Shown here one piece after another: positions 5,035-13,800 of a stretch of DNA of 14,131 nt. This DNA is from Bacillota bacterium (GTDB lineage: Bacteria > Bacillota > Peptococcia > Peptococcales > Peptococcaceae): assembly GCA_023443145.1 (NCBI GenBank), contig JAEZVS010000135.1, forward strand, positions 1 through 14,131, given 5' to 3'. Position numbers and translations under genes: made by a program. The stretch's first letter is position 1, and each line of letters begins with the position of its first letter. The notes below the pieces were generated by a model, which searched no databases, had not been told where the DNA came from, and was given only the letters and a program-made list of their open reading frames with translations.

Positions 5035-7974
5035 ATGAATATAAACGATCAACTGCACGGTTTTACTTTAACCGATGCCCGGCCCATTCCGGAAACGGGG
5101 GGCGAGGGTTTTTATTTCATACATGATAAAAGCGGCGCGCGGCTTTTGTATCTCAAAAATGATGACGACAACAAAACCTTTGGCGTGGGCTTTCGCACGC
5201 CATCGGCAAATTCCACGGGTGTGGCGCACATTCTGGAACATTCGGTGTTGAACGGCAGCCAAAAATACCGCACCAAAGAGCCGTTTATGGATTTGGCCAA
5301 GTCGTCTTTGGCCACCTTTTTAAACGCAATGACGTTTTCGGATAAAACCATCTATCCGGTGGCATCCCGTAACGAGAAAGACTTCTTTAATCTGATGGAT
5401 GTGTATTTGGATGCGGTGTTCCATCCGTCCATTTACACCACGCCGGAGGTGTTTTTACAAGAGGGCTGGCATTATCACCTGGAAGATGCCGAAGACCCCA
5501 TCACCTATCGTGGGGTGGTTTATAACGAAATGCGCGGGGCGCTGTCCTCTGCCGACGATCAGGTGGGCGATGCGGTCTTGGCGGCCCTTTACCCGGACAC
5601 CATCTACGGCTGTGAAAGCGGCGGCGATCCCTATGAGATTCCAAGTCTGACCTATGACGCCTTTTTGGATTTTCACCGCACGCTTTATCATCCGTCCAAC
5701 AGTTATTTCTTTTTGTATGGTGATGTGGACATTGATCGGGCTTTGGCACACATTCATGACGGCTATCTGGCCGCTTACGACCGCTTGGCGGTGGACAGTG
5801 CCCTGACGCCGCAGCCGCGGTTTGAGGCCCCCAAACAAGTTGAAACCACCTTCTCGGTGAGCGCCGGTGATGAGGTGGCGGGCAAAAGTCAGCTGGTGTA
5901 TGCCACCCTTTTCGGCACACGCACCAATTTGCGGGATTTGTTTCTGGCGGAGCTTTTGGCCGGTGCCCTCATCGACAGTCAGGCCGGACCGCTGCGGCAA
6001 GCGTTGATGAAGGCAAATCTGGGGGCGGATGTGCTCTCCTTCAGTTCAGACGGTTTGGAAATTCCTTTCGGCGTGGTATTAAAAGATACAGAGCCGGAAC
6101 GCCTGCATGATTTTGTGCAGGTGTTGGAAGATGAGGTGCGGCGTCTCATTAAAGAGGGTCTGCCGGAAGATGTGCTGTTGGCCAGTCTCAATAAAATGGA
6201 ATTTCAGTTGCGTGAGGCGTCCGGTTATGCCACTCGCGGGATCGTTCACTATATCAATGCGTTTGAAAGCTGGCTCTATGACGGTTCGCCTTTTGAGGCA
6301 CTGGCGTATGATCAGGTTCTGGCTGATCTGCGGGCTGATGTGCAGGCAGGTCGTTTGGGGCAGGAATTGGCTGCGCGCTTTTTAGATAATCCTCATAAAG
6401 TGATTTTGACAGCTCGTCCCGAGCCGGGCAAGAATGAAGCCCGTGATGCGGCGGTGCGGGAAGAATTGGCACGCTATAAAGAGAGCCTCAGTGATGAGGA
6501 GATTCAGGCATTGGTGGCTGCAACGCACCGGCTGATTGAGCGGCAAAATCGAGAAGATACGGAAGAAGAACGGGCCACCCTTCCAACTTTGTCGTTAGCG
6601 GATATTGATACACGGGTCGAGCCGGTGCCAAGAGAGGTGCGTCAAGTGGCGGGTGCAGAGGTGCACCTGCACGATATTTTTACGTCGGGCATTCTTTATT
6701 TGGATATGCGCTTTGACACCGGCCACATCGCTGCGGCAGATCTCATGGATTATTCGCTGATTCTTTCGCTGATTGGTGCCATGGATGCGGAAGAGGCCGA
6801 CTATACGGACCTGGTTACCCGAGAATATTTGCTGACCGGGGGAATCAGCACCACACCCGCCATTGCGCAAGACTATCGGGATGCAGATGTATTTTATCCG
6901 CGGTTGGTGGTTTCCGGCCGCATGCTGTCATCTGCTGACTTTGAGGCGGTATTTGAGCTTTTGGATCACATTCTGCGGAAAACCGTGTTCACCGATAAAG
7001 AACGTCTGCAGGAACTCATCCAGATGCTTCGTTTGCGTGCGGAGACAGGCATTTTCCAGCAAGGCCATGCAGTGGCGTCCAGTCGGGCGAAAAGCTATTT
7101 GGCACCTCAGGTGGCCTATGTGGAGAAAACCCATGGGCTGGACTTTCTCTTTTATTTGCAAGAGCTGGACCGCCATTTTGACGAAGTGGCCGATGATCTC
7201 ATCCATCGTTTAACGCACTTGTATGGTCGTCTTTTACAGAGGAAAAATTTAAAAGTGGGCTTGACCGGCAGTCTTGATGATATGGAAGCCATTATGCCCC
7301 ATCTGCAGCACTTTTTGGAGGGCATTCCCGAATCTGCCGGTGAGACGGCGGCTTTTCTACCCCAAATATCGGTGAAAAATGAGGGCATCATGAGTGCGGC
7401 CGCGGTGCAATATGTGGCGCAGGCTGCTGATTTGCGTGATTTCGATGTGGTTTATAATGGACGCATGGAAGTGCTTTCCAATGTGCTGACCAACGAATAC
7501 CTTTATAATGAAATCCGCGCCAAAGGTGGCGCTTATGGTCAAGGCATCCGTTTTGGTAAAAGCGGGCTGATGACCCTCTATTCCTATCGAGATCCCAATT
7601 TGGCAGAGACCTTTGCCGTTTATGATCGCATGGCCGATTGGCTGGAAGCCCTTTCATACGATGAAGAGCGCTTACGGCCCTTTATCATCGGCACGATGAA
7701 CCGCTTTAACCCGGCGCAGACCGCCGGCAGCCGTGGTGTGACCGATCTTTCCATGGCCATCACCGGTCAAACTTACGACGATGTGGCTCGCCTGGCAGAT
7801 GAAGCATTGGCCACCACAGTGGCTGATTTGCGGACCTACGCGGGGGCCTTGCGCCGCGCAGTTAAAGAAAAAGTGTGCTGCGTGTTGGGCGGAGCGGCCC
7901 GCATTCAAGAAGAGGCGGCGCTCTTTGATCATCTGGTGCGGTTGGAAAACGGTAGTGAAGGTGCAGAGCAATGA
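5035..7974 (+). CDS. M16C zinc metallopeptidase, PreP/falcilysin-like
   Basis: This 979-residue protein has the length and order of the M16C (presequence protease) family: an N-terminal peptidase half, a central M16C-associated linker (about 440-690) and an inactive-like second half. The inverted zinc motif HxxEH is HILEH at residues 65-69, and the third ligand is the Glu of VVYNEMRG (E165). The C-terminal half carries NEIRAKGGAYG (825-835), whose Arg and Tyr help bind substrate in this family. There is no signal peptide, so it should act in the cytoplasm, degrading short or unfolded peptides in a closed two-half chamber. The ATG follows GGAGGGA by six bases. Its TGA overlaps the tex start (ATGA at 7971-7974), so the two genes are translated together. 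Confidence 0.93.
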   Translation: MNINDQLHGFTLTDARPIPETGGEGFYFIHDKSGARLLYLKNDDDNKTFGVGFRTPSANSTGVAHILEHSVLNGSQKYRTKEPFMDLAKSSLATFLNAMTFSDKTIYPVASRNEKDFFNLMDVYLDAVFHPSIYTTPEVFLQEGWHYHLEDAEDPITYRGVVYNEMRGALSSADDQVGDAVLAALYPDTIYGCESGGDPYEIPSLTYDAFLDFHRTLYHPSNSYFFLYGDVDIDRALAHIHDGYLAAYDRLAVDSALTPQPRFEAPKQVETTFSVSAGDEVAGKSQLVYATLFGTRTNLRDLFLAELLAGALIDSQAGPLRQALMKANLGADVLSFSSDGLEIPFGVVLKDTEPERLHDFVQVLEDEVRRLIKEGLPEDVLLASLNKMEFQLREASGYATRGIVHYINAFESWLYDGSPFEALAYDQVLADLRADVQAGRLGQELAARFLDNPHKVILTARPEPGKNEARDAAVREELARYKESLSDEEIQALVAATHRLIERQNREDTEEERATLPTLSLADIDTRVEPVPREVRQVAGAEVHLHDIFTSGILYLDMRFDTGHIAAADLMDYSLILSLIGAMDAEEADYTDLVTREYLLTGGISTTPAIAQDYRDADVFYPRLVVSGRMLSSADFEAVFELLDHILRKTVFTDKERLQELIQMLRLRAETGIFQQGHAVASSRAKSYLAPQVAYVEKTHGLDFLFYLQELDRHFDEVADDLIHRLTHLYGRLLQRKNLKVGLTGSLDDMEAIMPHLQHFLEGIPESAGETAAFLPQISVKNEGIMSAAAVQYVAQAADLRDFDVVYNGRMEVLSNVLTNEYLYNEIRAKGGAYGQGIRFGKSGLMTLYSYRDPNLAETFAVYDRMADWLEALSYDEERLRPFIIGTMNRFNPAQTAGSRGVTDLSMAITGQTYDDVARLADEALATTVADLRTYAGALRRAVKEKVCCVLGGAARIQEEAALFDHLVRLENGSEGAEQ

Positions 7975-10097
7975 CGATTGAAGCTATTTTGGCCGAGCGC
8001 TATCAGATGAGTGCGGCCCACACCAAAAACACTGTGGCGCTTTTAGATGAAGGAAACACCATCCCTTTTATTGCCCGCTATCGTAAAGATGAAACCGGCG
8101 CCTTGGATGATGTGAAGCTGCGTGCGTTCGCCGACGATTTGGCAAGCATGCGTCATCTGGAAGAACGACGGGCCGACGTGCATCGTCTTATTGATGAGCA
8201 GGGTAAAATGACGGGGGATTTGGCGAAAAAAATTGCGGCGGCAGAGTCCATTACTGCGCTGGACGATCTTTACCGGCCTTATCGCCCCAAACGCCGCACC
8301 CGTGCGTCGGATGGCCGGGAACGCGGCTTGGCGCCCCTGGCAGAGGCGCTTCTTTCCGATATGCCCGCAGCAGATCGAGATGCGCTGGCTGACCGTTTGG
8401 CCGCTCAGTCAGATGAGGTGGCCGATCGGGAGGCGGCTTATCAGGGAGCGAAGGATATTGTAGCGGAAGAATTTGCAGAGCGGGCCGACGTGCGCTCTGC
8501 CTTGCGGCATCACTTGGCTCGTCATTTGGTGTTGGTTACAGGTCCGGGGAAAACGCCTGATGATCGATATGCGCAATATGACGATTATGAAGAGGCTCTG
8601 GCAGCGATGCCGGCCCATCGGGTATTGGCGCTCAATCGAGCCGAACGCGACGGCGCGTTGACGGTAAAAGGTCAAATTGATGAAGAACGCATTCATGAAG
8701 TGCTTTATCGCGAGTTGGTCCGTGGTCTTTCTGCGCCCGACCAAGTGCGATTAACCGCGGTGGCCAAAGATGCGTGGAAGCGTCTGTTGCGGCCTTCTTT
8801 GGAAAAAGAGGTGCGCCGGGAAAAAAGCGATTGGGCAGACGATGTATCCATTGATCTCTTTCGGACCAATTTACGCGAGCTTTTGATGGCTGCTCCTGTT
8901 GCCGGCCACATAGTGTTGGGTTTTGACCCCGGCTATCGCAACGGATGTAAACTGGCGGTGGTGGATAAAACCGGTCACCTTTTAGACCAAACGGTCAATT
9001 ATCCCACAAAGCCGCGCCAGGACCTCGCCAAAAGCCGGCAAATATTAACCGATTTGGTGCGCCGGCATGGTGTCAGTCTTATTGCCATCGGCAACGGCAC
9101 GGCCAGCCGTGAATCGGAACGTTTTGTTGCCGACGTGGTGCGTGAAGAAAAGTTGGATTGTGCTTGGCTGATTGTGAGCGAAGCGGGAGCATCTGTCTAC
9201 TCCGCTTCCCCTGAAGCGGTGGAAGAATTCCCTGATTTAGACGTGGCGGTTCGTTCTGCCGTTTCCATCGCACGGCGCGTGCAGGATCCCTTAGCCGAAC
9301 TGGTGAAAATCGATCCCAAATCCATTGGCGTGGGGCAATATCAGCATGATGTCGATCAGAAAAAGTTGGCACATGCACTGAATGGTGTGGTGGAAGATTC
9401 CGTAAACCGTGTGGGTGTCGATGTCAATACCGCGTCGGTGGCACTTCTCACCCATATTGCCGGTTTGAGCCGGCCGGTGGCCAAAGAGATTGTGTCCTGG
9501 CGCAATGCAAACGGTGCGTTTACCAGTCGGCGGCAACTTTTAAAAGTGAACAAGCTGGGGCCCAAAACCTTTGAACAAGCGGCAGGCTTCTTACGTGTTG
9601 CCGGCGGAGATGAGCCGTTGGATAACACATCTGTTCATCCTGAAAGCTATGGAAAAGTACACGAATTGGCCGCTCGATTTCATATGCCGCCCTCACCGGA
9701 ATTGGCAAAAGCCGCTTCAAAAGAAAACCGAAAGACTCTGTCAAAAACGCTGGATGTCGGTCCTGAAACGTTGGCAGATATTCTTGACGCCTTGGCCAAA
9801 CCCGGTCGCGATGTGCGCGATGCCATGCCGCAGCCGCAACTGCGTCATGATCTTTTAGACCTGAAAGATCTCAGTGAAGGCATGATCTTGGAAGGCACCG
9901 TACGCAACATTGCCGCCTTTGGCGCTTTTGTGGACATTGGCCTCCACGACGACGGCCTGGTGCACATCTCCGAGCTGGCCGATCACTTTGTGAAAGACCC
10001 GCATACCGTCGTTCACGTGGGAGACGTGGTCACCGTGCGCGTAAAAGAAATAGACAAAGCCCGAGGGCGCATCGGCCTTAGTATGAAAGGGCTGTAA
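7971..10097 (+). CDS. tex: Tex, S1-domain RNA-binding transcription accessory protein
   Basis: The 708-residue product shows all Tex domains in order. The helical Tex N-terminal region (1 to about 190) contains NTVALLDEGNTIPFIARYRK. A YqgF/RuvC-like domain begins at GFDPGYRNGCK (D319). Helix-hairpin-helix motifs start at VDVNTASVALLTHIAGL (about 482-552), and an S1 RNA-binding domain lies at about 634-705 (GTVRNIAAFGAFVDIGL, DGLVHISEL). Tex proteins bind nucleic acid and affect transcription and stress tolerance; the exact biochemical role is not settled. The length is close to that of other Bacillota Tex proteins. The start ATG overlaps the peptidase stop, and no separate promoter is evident, so it depends on the upstream gene. 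It ends 30 bases before a strong terminator. Confidence 0.96.
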   Translation: MTIEAILAERYQMSAAHTKNTVALLDEGNTIPFIARYRKDETGALDDVKLRAFADDLASMRHLEERRADVHRLIDEQGKMTGDLAKKIAAAESITALDDLYRPYRPKRRTRASDGRERGLAPLAEALLSDMPAADRDALADRLAAQSDEVADREAAYQGAKDIVAEEFAERADVRSALRHHLARHLVLVTGPGKTPDDRYAQYDDYEEALAAMPAHRVLALNRAERDGALTVKGQIDEERIHEVLYRELVRGLSAPDQVRLTAVAKDAWKRLLRPSLEKEVRREKSDWADDVSIDLFRTNLRELLMAAPVAGHIVLGFDPGYRNGCKLAVVDKTGHLLDQTVNYPTKPRQDLAKSRQILTDLVRRHGVSLIAIGNGTASRESERFVADVVREEKLDCAWLIVSEAGASVYSASPEAVEEFPDLDVAVRSAVSIARRVQDPLAELVKIDPKSIGVGQYQHDVDQKKLAHALNGVVEDSVNRVGVDVNTASVALLTHIAGLSRPVAKEIVSWRNANGAFTSRRQLLKVNKLGPKTFEQAAGFLRVAGGDEPLDNTSVHPESYGKVHELAARFHMPPSPELAKAASKENRKTLSKTLDVGPETLADILDALAKPGRDVRDAMPQPQLRHDLLDLKDLSEGMILEGTVRNIAAFGAFVDIGLHDDGLVHISELADHFVKDPHTVVHVGDVVTVRVKEIDKARGRIGLSMKGL

Positions 10098-10126
10098 TAC
10101 CATTCGGAAAAGCTCTCCCATAGCAG

Positions 10127-10167
10127 AAAATACCGCTGCTGTTTATAAACAGCAGCGGTATTTTTTT
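10127..10167 (+). terminator. Terminator of the M16C peptidase-tex operon
   Basis: The near-perfect inverted repeat 10127-10145 with 10146-10164 (centre GTTTATAAAC, core TACCGCTGCTG) is followed by seven T residues. A run of four A residues on its left gives weaker activity on the minus strand for yaaA. Confidence 0.9.
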
Positions 10168-10208
10168 ATGGTTTTACTTCCAATCATCACTGCAGGAATC
10201 TCGAGGTA

Positions 10209-10943
10209 TCAACTCTTCCTGCGCAAAAATACAGTGCGGGAGGGGGTGCATTCTTCAGCGAGGCATACGAAGCCTTCAGGTGAGAGGGTGCGTGCGTCGT
10301 CTATTGTAAGCACTTGATGTTGGGCCATGAGATGGGCAAGAGCACCGCGGGCCATTTTGGCGGGGGTGGAGGTTTGCTTACGTGTGCCGTGCGCATCTTC
10401 TTCATAAAAGAATACATCGTGGATGGTGGACAGGTGTTTTTGTAAAGGTTGAATGTATTCGCGCGAGGCCAGATTAAAGATGCATTGATCGCCCAAATAG
10501 CTGGCCAAACGAGGCGCCCAGTATTCACCTAAAGATTGACCGTTAATCTTTAGAGGATCTCCCCAATCCAGTCGGTAGCGCCGGATGCCGTCGGCAGGAC
10601 GCAAAAGGCCATAGAGGCCGCTAAAAATGCGCAGGTGTTTGTGGAGATATTGCTGACCTTTTTTATCCAGGTTCTTTACGGCAAGGTGCCGATAGACGGT
10701 ACCGTCAAAGTAATGAACGGCTTCATAGCAAGCGGCATCAGGAAAGTTCCGTATGTCACGTTCAATCCGTTGCGCATTGGCTTCGGATACGCGATAGAAT
10801 GTTTTGAGATCGGTCTGCGCTATCTCGGAGAGCCACGCATTGGCTATGGTATAGGTATCATCTGCAAAAAGAGGTTCTTGACGCACCGGTTGCAGAAGGG
10901 TTTCGTCGGTCATGGTTTTACTGGGAGACAATAAAATAATCAT
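10209..10943 (-). CDS. yaaA: Peroxide stress protein YaaA (DUF328/UPF0246)
   Basis: The 244-residue protein begins MIILLSPSKTM, the family's diagnostic N-terminus. It contains IFSGLYGLLRPADGIRRYRL followed by DWGDPLKINGQSLGEYW, and ends with RTLSPEGFVCLAEE and VFLRRKS. The characterised E. coli YaaA (258 aa) limits damage from hydrogen peroxide by lowering free intracellular iron and binds DNA; the same role is inferred here. The ATG at 10943 is chosen because AGGAAGGTGA lies five bases before it and the conserved sequence starts there; an upstream in-frame extension of 36 codons has no family support. It is a single-gene unit, convergent with tex and divergent from the carboxypeptidase gene across a 101-base spacer. 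Confidence 0.92.
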   Translation of the reverse strand: MIILLSPSKTMTDETLLQPVRQEPLFADDTYTIANAWLSEIAQTDLKTFYRVSEANAQRIERDIRNFPDAACYEAVHYFDGTVYRHLAVKNLDKKGQQYLHKHLRIFSGLYGLLRPADGIRRYRLDWGDPLKINGQSLGEYWAPRLASYLGDQCIFNLASREYIQPLQKHLSTIHDVFFYEEDAHGTRKQTSTPAKMARGALAHLMAQHQVLTIDDARTLSPEGFVCLAEECTPSRTVFLRRKS

Positions 10944-10984
10944 GTTGTCACCTTCCTTAAAAAGAAATGTTGCTCTTTTGTCAT

Positions 10985-11013
10985 TTGCGGGAAGACGGCT
11001 GCTGAGGTATACT
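10985..11013 (+). promoter_or_regulatory. Promoter of the SLH carboxypeptidase
   Basis: TTGCGG (10985-10990) and TATACT (11008-11013) are separated by exactly 17 bases. Transcription would start near 11020, with AAAGGA (11031-11036) as ribosome site eight bases before the ATG at 11045. Confidence 0.7.
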
Positions 11014-11044
11014 TGCGGCAGTGTGAAAAGAAAGGACGTATGAT

Positions 11045-12649
11045 ATGACACTGTTCAAAAGACTATTGTCGCTGATTTTATTGGTGGCGTTGATTCTACC
11101 CATATGGCCTCACTCTGTGGAGGCTGCCGATTTATTACAGCTGGACGCCAAAGGGGCGATAGCAATGGATATGGCTACCGGTCAGGTGCTTTATGACAAG
11201 GAAGCCGATACGCCGCGTCCGGTTGCATCGCTTTCCAAAATAATGACAGCTTTCATCATTTACGAAGGCGTACGTGATGGACGCTGGTCTTGGCAAACAC
11301 CGGTACCTATCAGTGAAAAAAATCGTAAGTATGCGGCCAACGACCCCAACGGCAGCCACATCATCTTAAATAAAACAGAGCCGTTGAAAGATTTGGTGGA
11401 ATTGACGTTGATCAATTCATCCAATGCCACCTCGCGTATTTTGGCTGAATTTGCCTCCGGGAGCGAAGGGGCTTTTGTAAATGAAATGAATGCGCGTGCT
11501 GCTACAATGGGCATCAATGCCCGATATGGAGATGCGGCCGGCTTAAAATGGAATGCTGTCTCACCTCGGGCGTGTGCCACTTTGATGCGCACATTCATTC
11601 AGGAATTTCCGGAGGTGCTGCAGGTGACGTCGCGTGGAAAAAAGACGCTTCACGGTAAGTCTTTTTACAGTGTGAGTCTCTTTTATAGCCGCGTGCCTTG
11701 CGTCGGTGTGGATGGATTTAAGCCGGGATGGATGCCTTTTGCCGGTTTCTGTTTTGCCGGTACGGCTCAGCGTGGTGACACGCGTGTTTTAACGGTGATT
11801 TTAGGTTCTTCCGGATATGAAAAGAGCTATCTTGAATCTCGGCGGCTGATTGAATATGCATTTCAGAATGCGTCTCAAAGTGGTGAAGTAATCAACAAAC
11901 CATTGTCGAGCGCTCACCAAGCAACCGCAGCGTTGGCGTCTTCTGATGTGGATAGAGCAGATTCTCTCCGTGGGCCGGAAGAAAAAGCTCCGGAAAATGT
12001 CAAGTCGGAAGCCGGCAATAAAGTTTTCAATAAGGAAAACAGCCCCGTTAGGGATAAAGCGCATGAAGAGGCGTTGTCTGTGAAACAGGATGTCTCTTCT
12101 TGGGCAGAGGACGATATAAAACGGGCGATTGGGCTGGGTATCACCACGCAAGTTGAACGTGGCGCCACGCATTTTGGCGGTTCAGAACCGGTCACCCGAG
12201 CCGAATTTGTGGCCATTTTAATGAAAGCGGTGGCGCCAAAAGCCAAACTGTTTGATGACCATCCTTTCCAAGATGTGGCGGAAGACGCCTGGTATGCCCC
12301 TTATGTGAGCACCGCCTATAAAATGGGCATCACACATGGCACCGGTGAAGACACGTTTTCGCCTCATAAGTTGGTCAGCCGTGAAGAAATGGCGGCGCTT
12401 ATGGCCAATGCACTGCATCTACAGCTTGATGAAACGGCAACCAACTATCATGACAACCGTCTTATTTTGCCGATGTTTCGCGGTGCGGTGCAAGCGGTAT
12501 CGGACTTGAAGTTGATGCGGGGCGTTGAGGATCGTCGCTTCGATCCCAAAGCCGATACCACGCGAGAACAGGCCACGATTATCTGCCTGCGCTTGATGGG
12601 TCTTCTGGAAGACGGCACCGTGCAACTTCCTCCTGATACGAGGGTATAA
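11045..12649 (+). CDS. Exported D-alanyl-D-alanine carboxypeptidase with three SLH domains
   Basis: The 534-residue protein starts with a signal peptide (KR, then a hydrophobic stretch to about residue 27, likely cut at VEA-AD). An S11 (PBP5-like) peptidase core runs to about 275. The acylation motif is SLSK (S62, K65) in PVASLSKIMTAF, and the second motif is SSN (125-127). The third motif, normally KTG, reads KPG (226-228, VDGFKPGW), which is unusual. A charged linker (280-350) leads to three SLH repeats (about 352-396, 408-456, 468-518) with the motifs TRAE (384-387), SREE (445-448) and TREQ (506-509). SLH domains bind pyruvylated secondary wall polymer, so the enzyme is probably held at the wall and trims peptidoglycan stem peptides. 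The KPG change leaves activity uncertain. The gene has its own promoter. Confidence 0.92.
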   Translation: MTLFKRLLSLILLVALILPIWPHSVEAADLLQLDAKGAIAMDMATGQVLYDKEADTPRPVASLSKIMTAFIIYEGVRDGRWSWQTPVPISEKNRKYAANDPNGSHIILNKTEPLKDLVELTLINSSNATSRILAEFASGSEGAFVNEMNARAATMGINARYGDAAGLKWNAVSPRACATLMRTFIQEFPEVLQVTSRGKKTLHGKSFYSVSLFYSRVPCVGVDGFKPGWMPFAGFCFAGTAQRGDTRVLTVILGSSGYEKSYLESRRLIEYAFQNASQSGEVINKPLSSAHQATAALASSDVDRADSLRGPEEKAPENVKSEAGNKVFNKENSPVRDKAHEEALSVKQDVSSWAEDDIKRAIGLGITTQVERGATHFGGSEPVTRAEFVAILMKAVAPKAKLFDDHPFQDVAEDAWYAPYVSTAYKMGITHGTGEDTFSPHKLVSREEMAALMANALHLQLDETATNYHDNRLILPMFRGAVQAVSDLKLMRGVEDRRFDPKADTTREQATIICLRLMGLLEDGTVQLPPDTRV

Positions 12650-12655
12650 GGGTAT

Positions 12656-12725
12656 ATGGCCTGATTCTAAAAATAGACTAACATACTTTTTCCTATAAGG
12701 AAAGAAAGTCTTTACGGCCATTTTT
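12656..12725 (+). terminator. Probable terminator of the SLH carboxypeptidase
   Basis: ATGGCC (12656-12661) pairs with GGCCAT (12716-12721) as an outer stem. An inner imperfect stem (ACTTTTTCCT with AGGAAAGAAAGT) caps it, and five T residues follow (12721-12725). It is longer and less regular than the other terminators here. Confidence 0.5.
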
Positions 12726-12767
12726 CCTTTCTTGCCGAATGTTTACCGGGATATGGCGTAGATCAAT

Positions 12768-12796
12768 AAAAAAAGCGCACCTTCAGGTGCGCTTTT
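12768..12796 (-). terminator. Terminator of the serA operon (bidirectional)
   Basis: The 12-bp perfect stem 12771-12782 with 12785-12796 (AAAAGCGCACCT and complement) has a two-base centre, 12783-12784. A seven-A run on its left (12768-12774) gives a strong T run on the minus strand, and four T residues on the right allow some plus-strand function. It lies about 90 bases past the serA stop. Confidence 0.82.
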
Positions 12797-12815
12797 GTCA
12801 ATTTTGCGAATCAAC

Positions 12816-12850
12816 GCTCTTAGCATCGTGGCTGATGGAAAATTAAGAGC
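12816..12850 (-). other. Hairpin in the 3' untranslated part of serA
   Basis: GCTCTTA (12816-12822) pairs with TAAGAGC (12844-12850) around a 21-base loop. There is no T run. It lies between the serA stop and the terminator; no role is evident. Confidence 0.3.
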
Positions 12851-12886
12851 GGCTTCTTTCAGGAAGGGCATATGTTGCTGGAATGC

Positions 12887-13789
12887 TCAAATTTGAAAGA
12901 CTTCTTTAACGACGTCTACCACTTCCAAACCCACACGGGCTTGTGCTTCGAAGGTTTGGGCGCCCAGGTGAGGCGTCACCGAAACCCGGGGATGATTGAC
13001 CAAATCTTGACGGGGATTGGGTTCACCGACGAATACATCGAGGCCGGCGGCGGCGACTTTGCCGCTTTCCAAAGCAGCCAGCAGGGCTTCTTCATCGATC
13101 AAACCACCGCGGGCACAGTTGACCAAACGCACGCCGTCTTTCATAGTGGCGAGGGCGGCAGCATCAATCAGTGGTTTGCCGTCAGGGCTGGCCGGGGTAT
13201 GGAGTGTAATGAAGTCCGCTTTTTGAATCAGTTCTGCGGTTTCCATATAGGTATAGGGGACAGTATCGTCTGCGCCGACAATATCATAATAATAGATGGT
13301 CATGCCCAAAGCGGCGCATTTGTCAGCCAAAAGGCGTGCGGTATGGCCAAAGCCGATGAGACCTAAAGTTTTGCCGGCCAGTTCCACCCCGCGATAGCGG
13401 TCTTTATTCCATTCGCCTTTCCGCATGGTGACATTGGCATCAGCAATAAAGCGGCTGACTGCAAAGAGCTGCGCCAAGGTGAGTTCGGCCATGGCGTTGG
13501 CGTTGGCCGAGGGTGTGTTGCGCACGGCAATGCCTTGTTCTTTGGCATAAGCGTGATCGATGTTGTCAATGCCCACACCGGCACGCACAATGAGTTTCAG
13601 CTGACCGGTTTTGGCTATGTCAATCTGCGCTTGTCGAATTTTGGTGGCCGAACGGATGATAACGGCATCATAAATTTTTAAAGCCTCGCCCAGTTCATCG
13701 GGCTCGTAAAACTGCTCGGTCACTTCAGCGAATTCTTTTAAAAGGGCGATGGCGTCTTTGGCCAGCCCGTCGGTGATGAGAATTTTCAT
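12887..13789 (-). CDS. serA: D-3-phosphoglycerate dehydrogenase (short form)
   Basis: The 300-residue protein is a D-isomer-specific 2-hydroxyacid dehydrogenase; it oxidises 3-phosphoglycerate with NAD in the first step of serine synthesis. Visible features are VRAGVGIDNID (68-78), the nucleotide-binding LGLIGFGHTARLLA (142-154), NCARGGLIDEEAL with R227, GEPNP with E256 and TPHLGAQ with H274 as the Arg/Glu/His catalytic set. It ends without the regulatory ASB and ACT domains of long SerA proteins, so serine feedback through ACT is not expected. The third Gly of GxGxxG is Ala (A151), a tolerated change in the superfamily. The ATG at 13789 follows AAAGGAG by six bases. It lies 11 bases behind the aminotransferase stop, and that stop overlaps the ribosome site, so the genes are co-transcribed. 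Context supports serA over other 2-hydroxyacid dehydrogenases. Confidence 0.9.
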   Translation of the reverse strand: MKILITDGLAKDAIALLKEFAEVTEQFYEPDELGEALKIYDAVIIRSATKIRQAQIDIAKTGQLKLIVRAGVGIDNIDHAYAKEQGIAVRNTPSANANAMAELTLAQLFAVSRFIADANVTMRKGEWNKDRYRGVELAGKTLGLIGFGHTARLLADKCAALGMTIYYYDIVGADDTVPYTYMETAELIQKADFITLHTPASPDGKPLIDAAALATMKDGVRLVNCARGGLIDEEALLAALESGKVAAAGLDVFVGEPNPRQDLVNHPRVSVTPHLGAQTFEAQARVGLEVVDVVKEVFQI

Positions 13790-13800
13790 GGCGGTCTCCT

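Noticed and set aside
10944..11051. N-terminal extension of YaaA
   Set aside because: It covers the divergent carboxypeptidase promoter and lacks family support; the strong ribosome site is just before the ATG at 10943.
12872..13366. 164-codon plus-strand frame opposite serA
   Set aside because: Antisense shadow of a gene with full family conservation.
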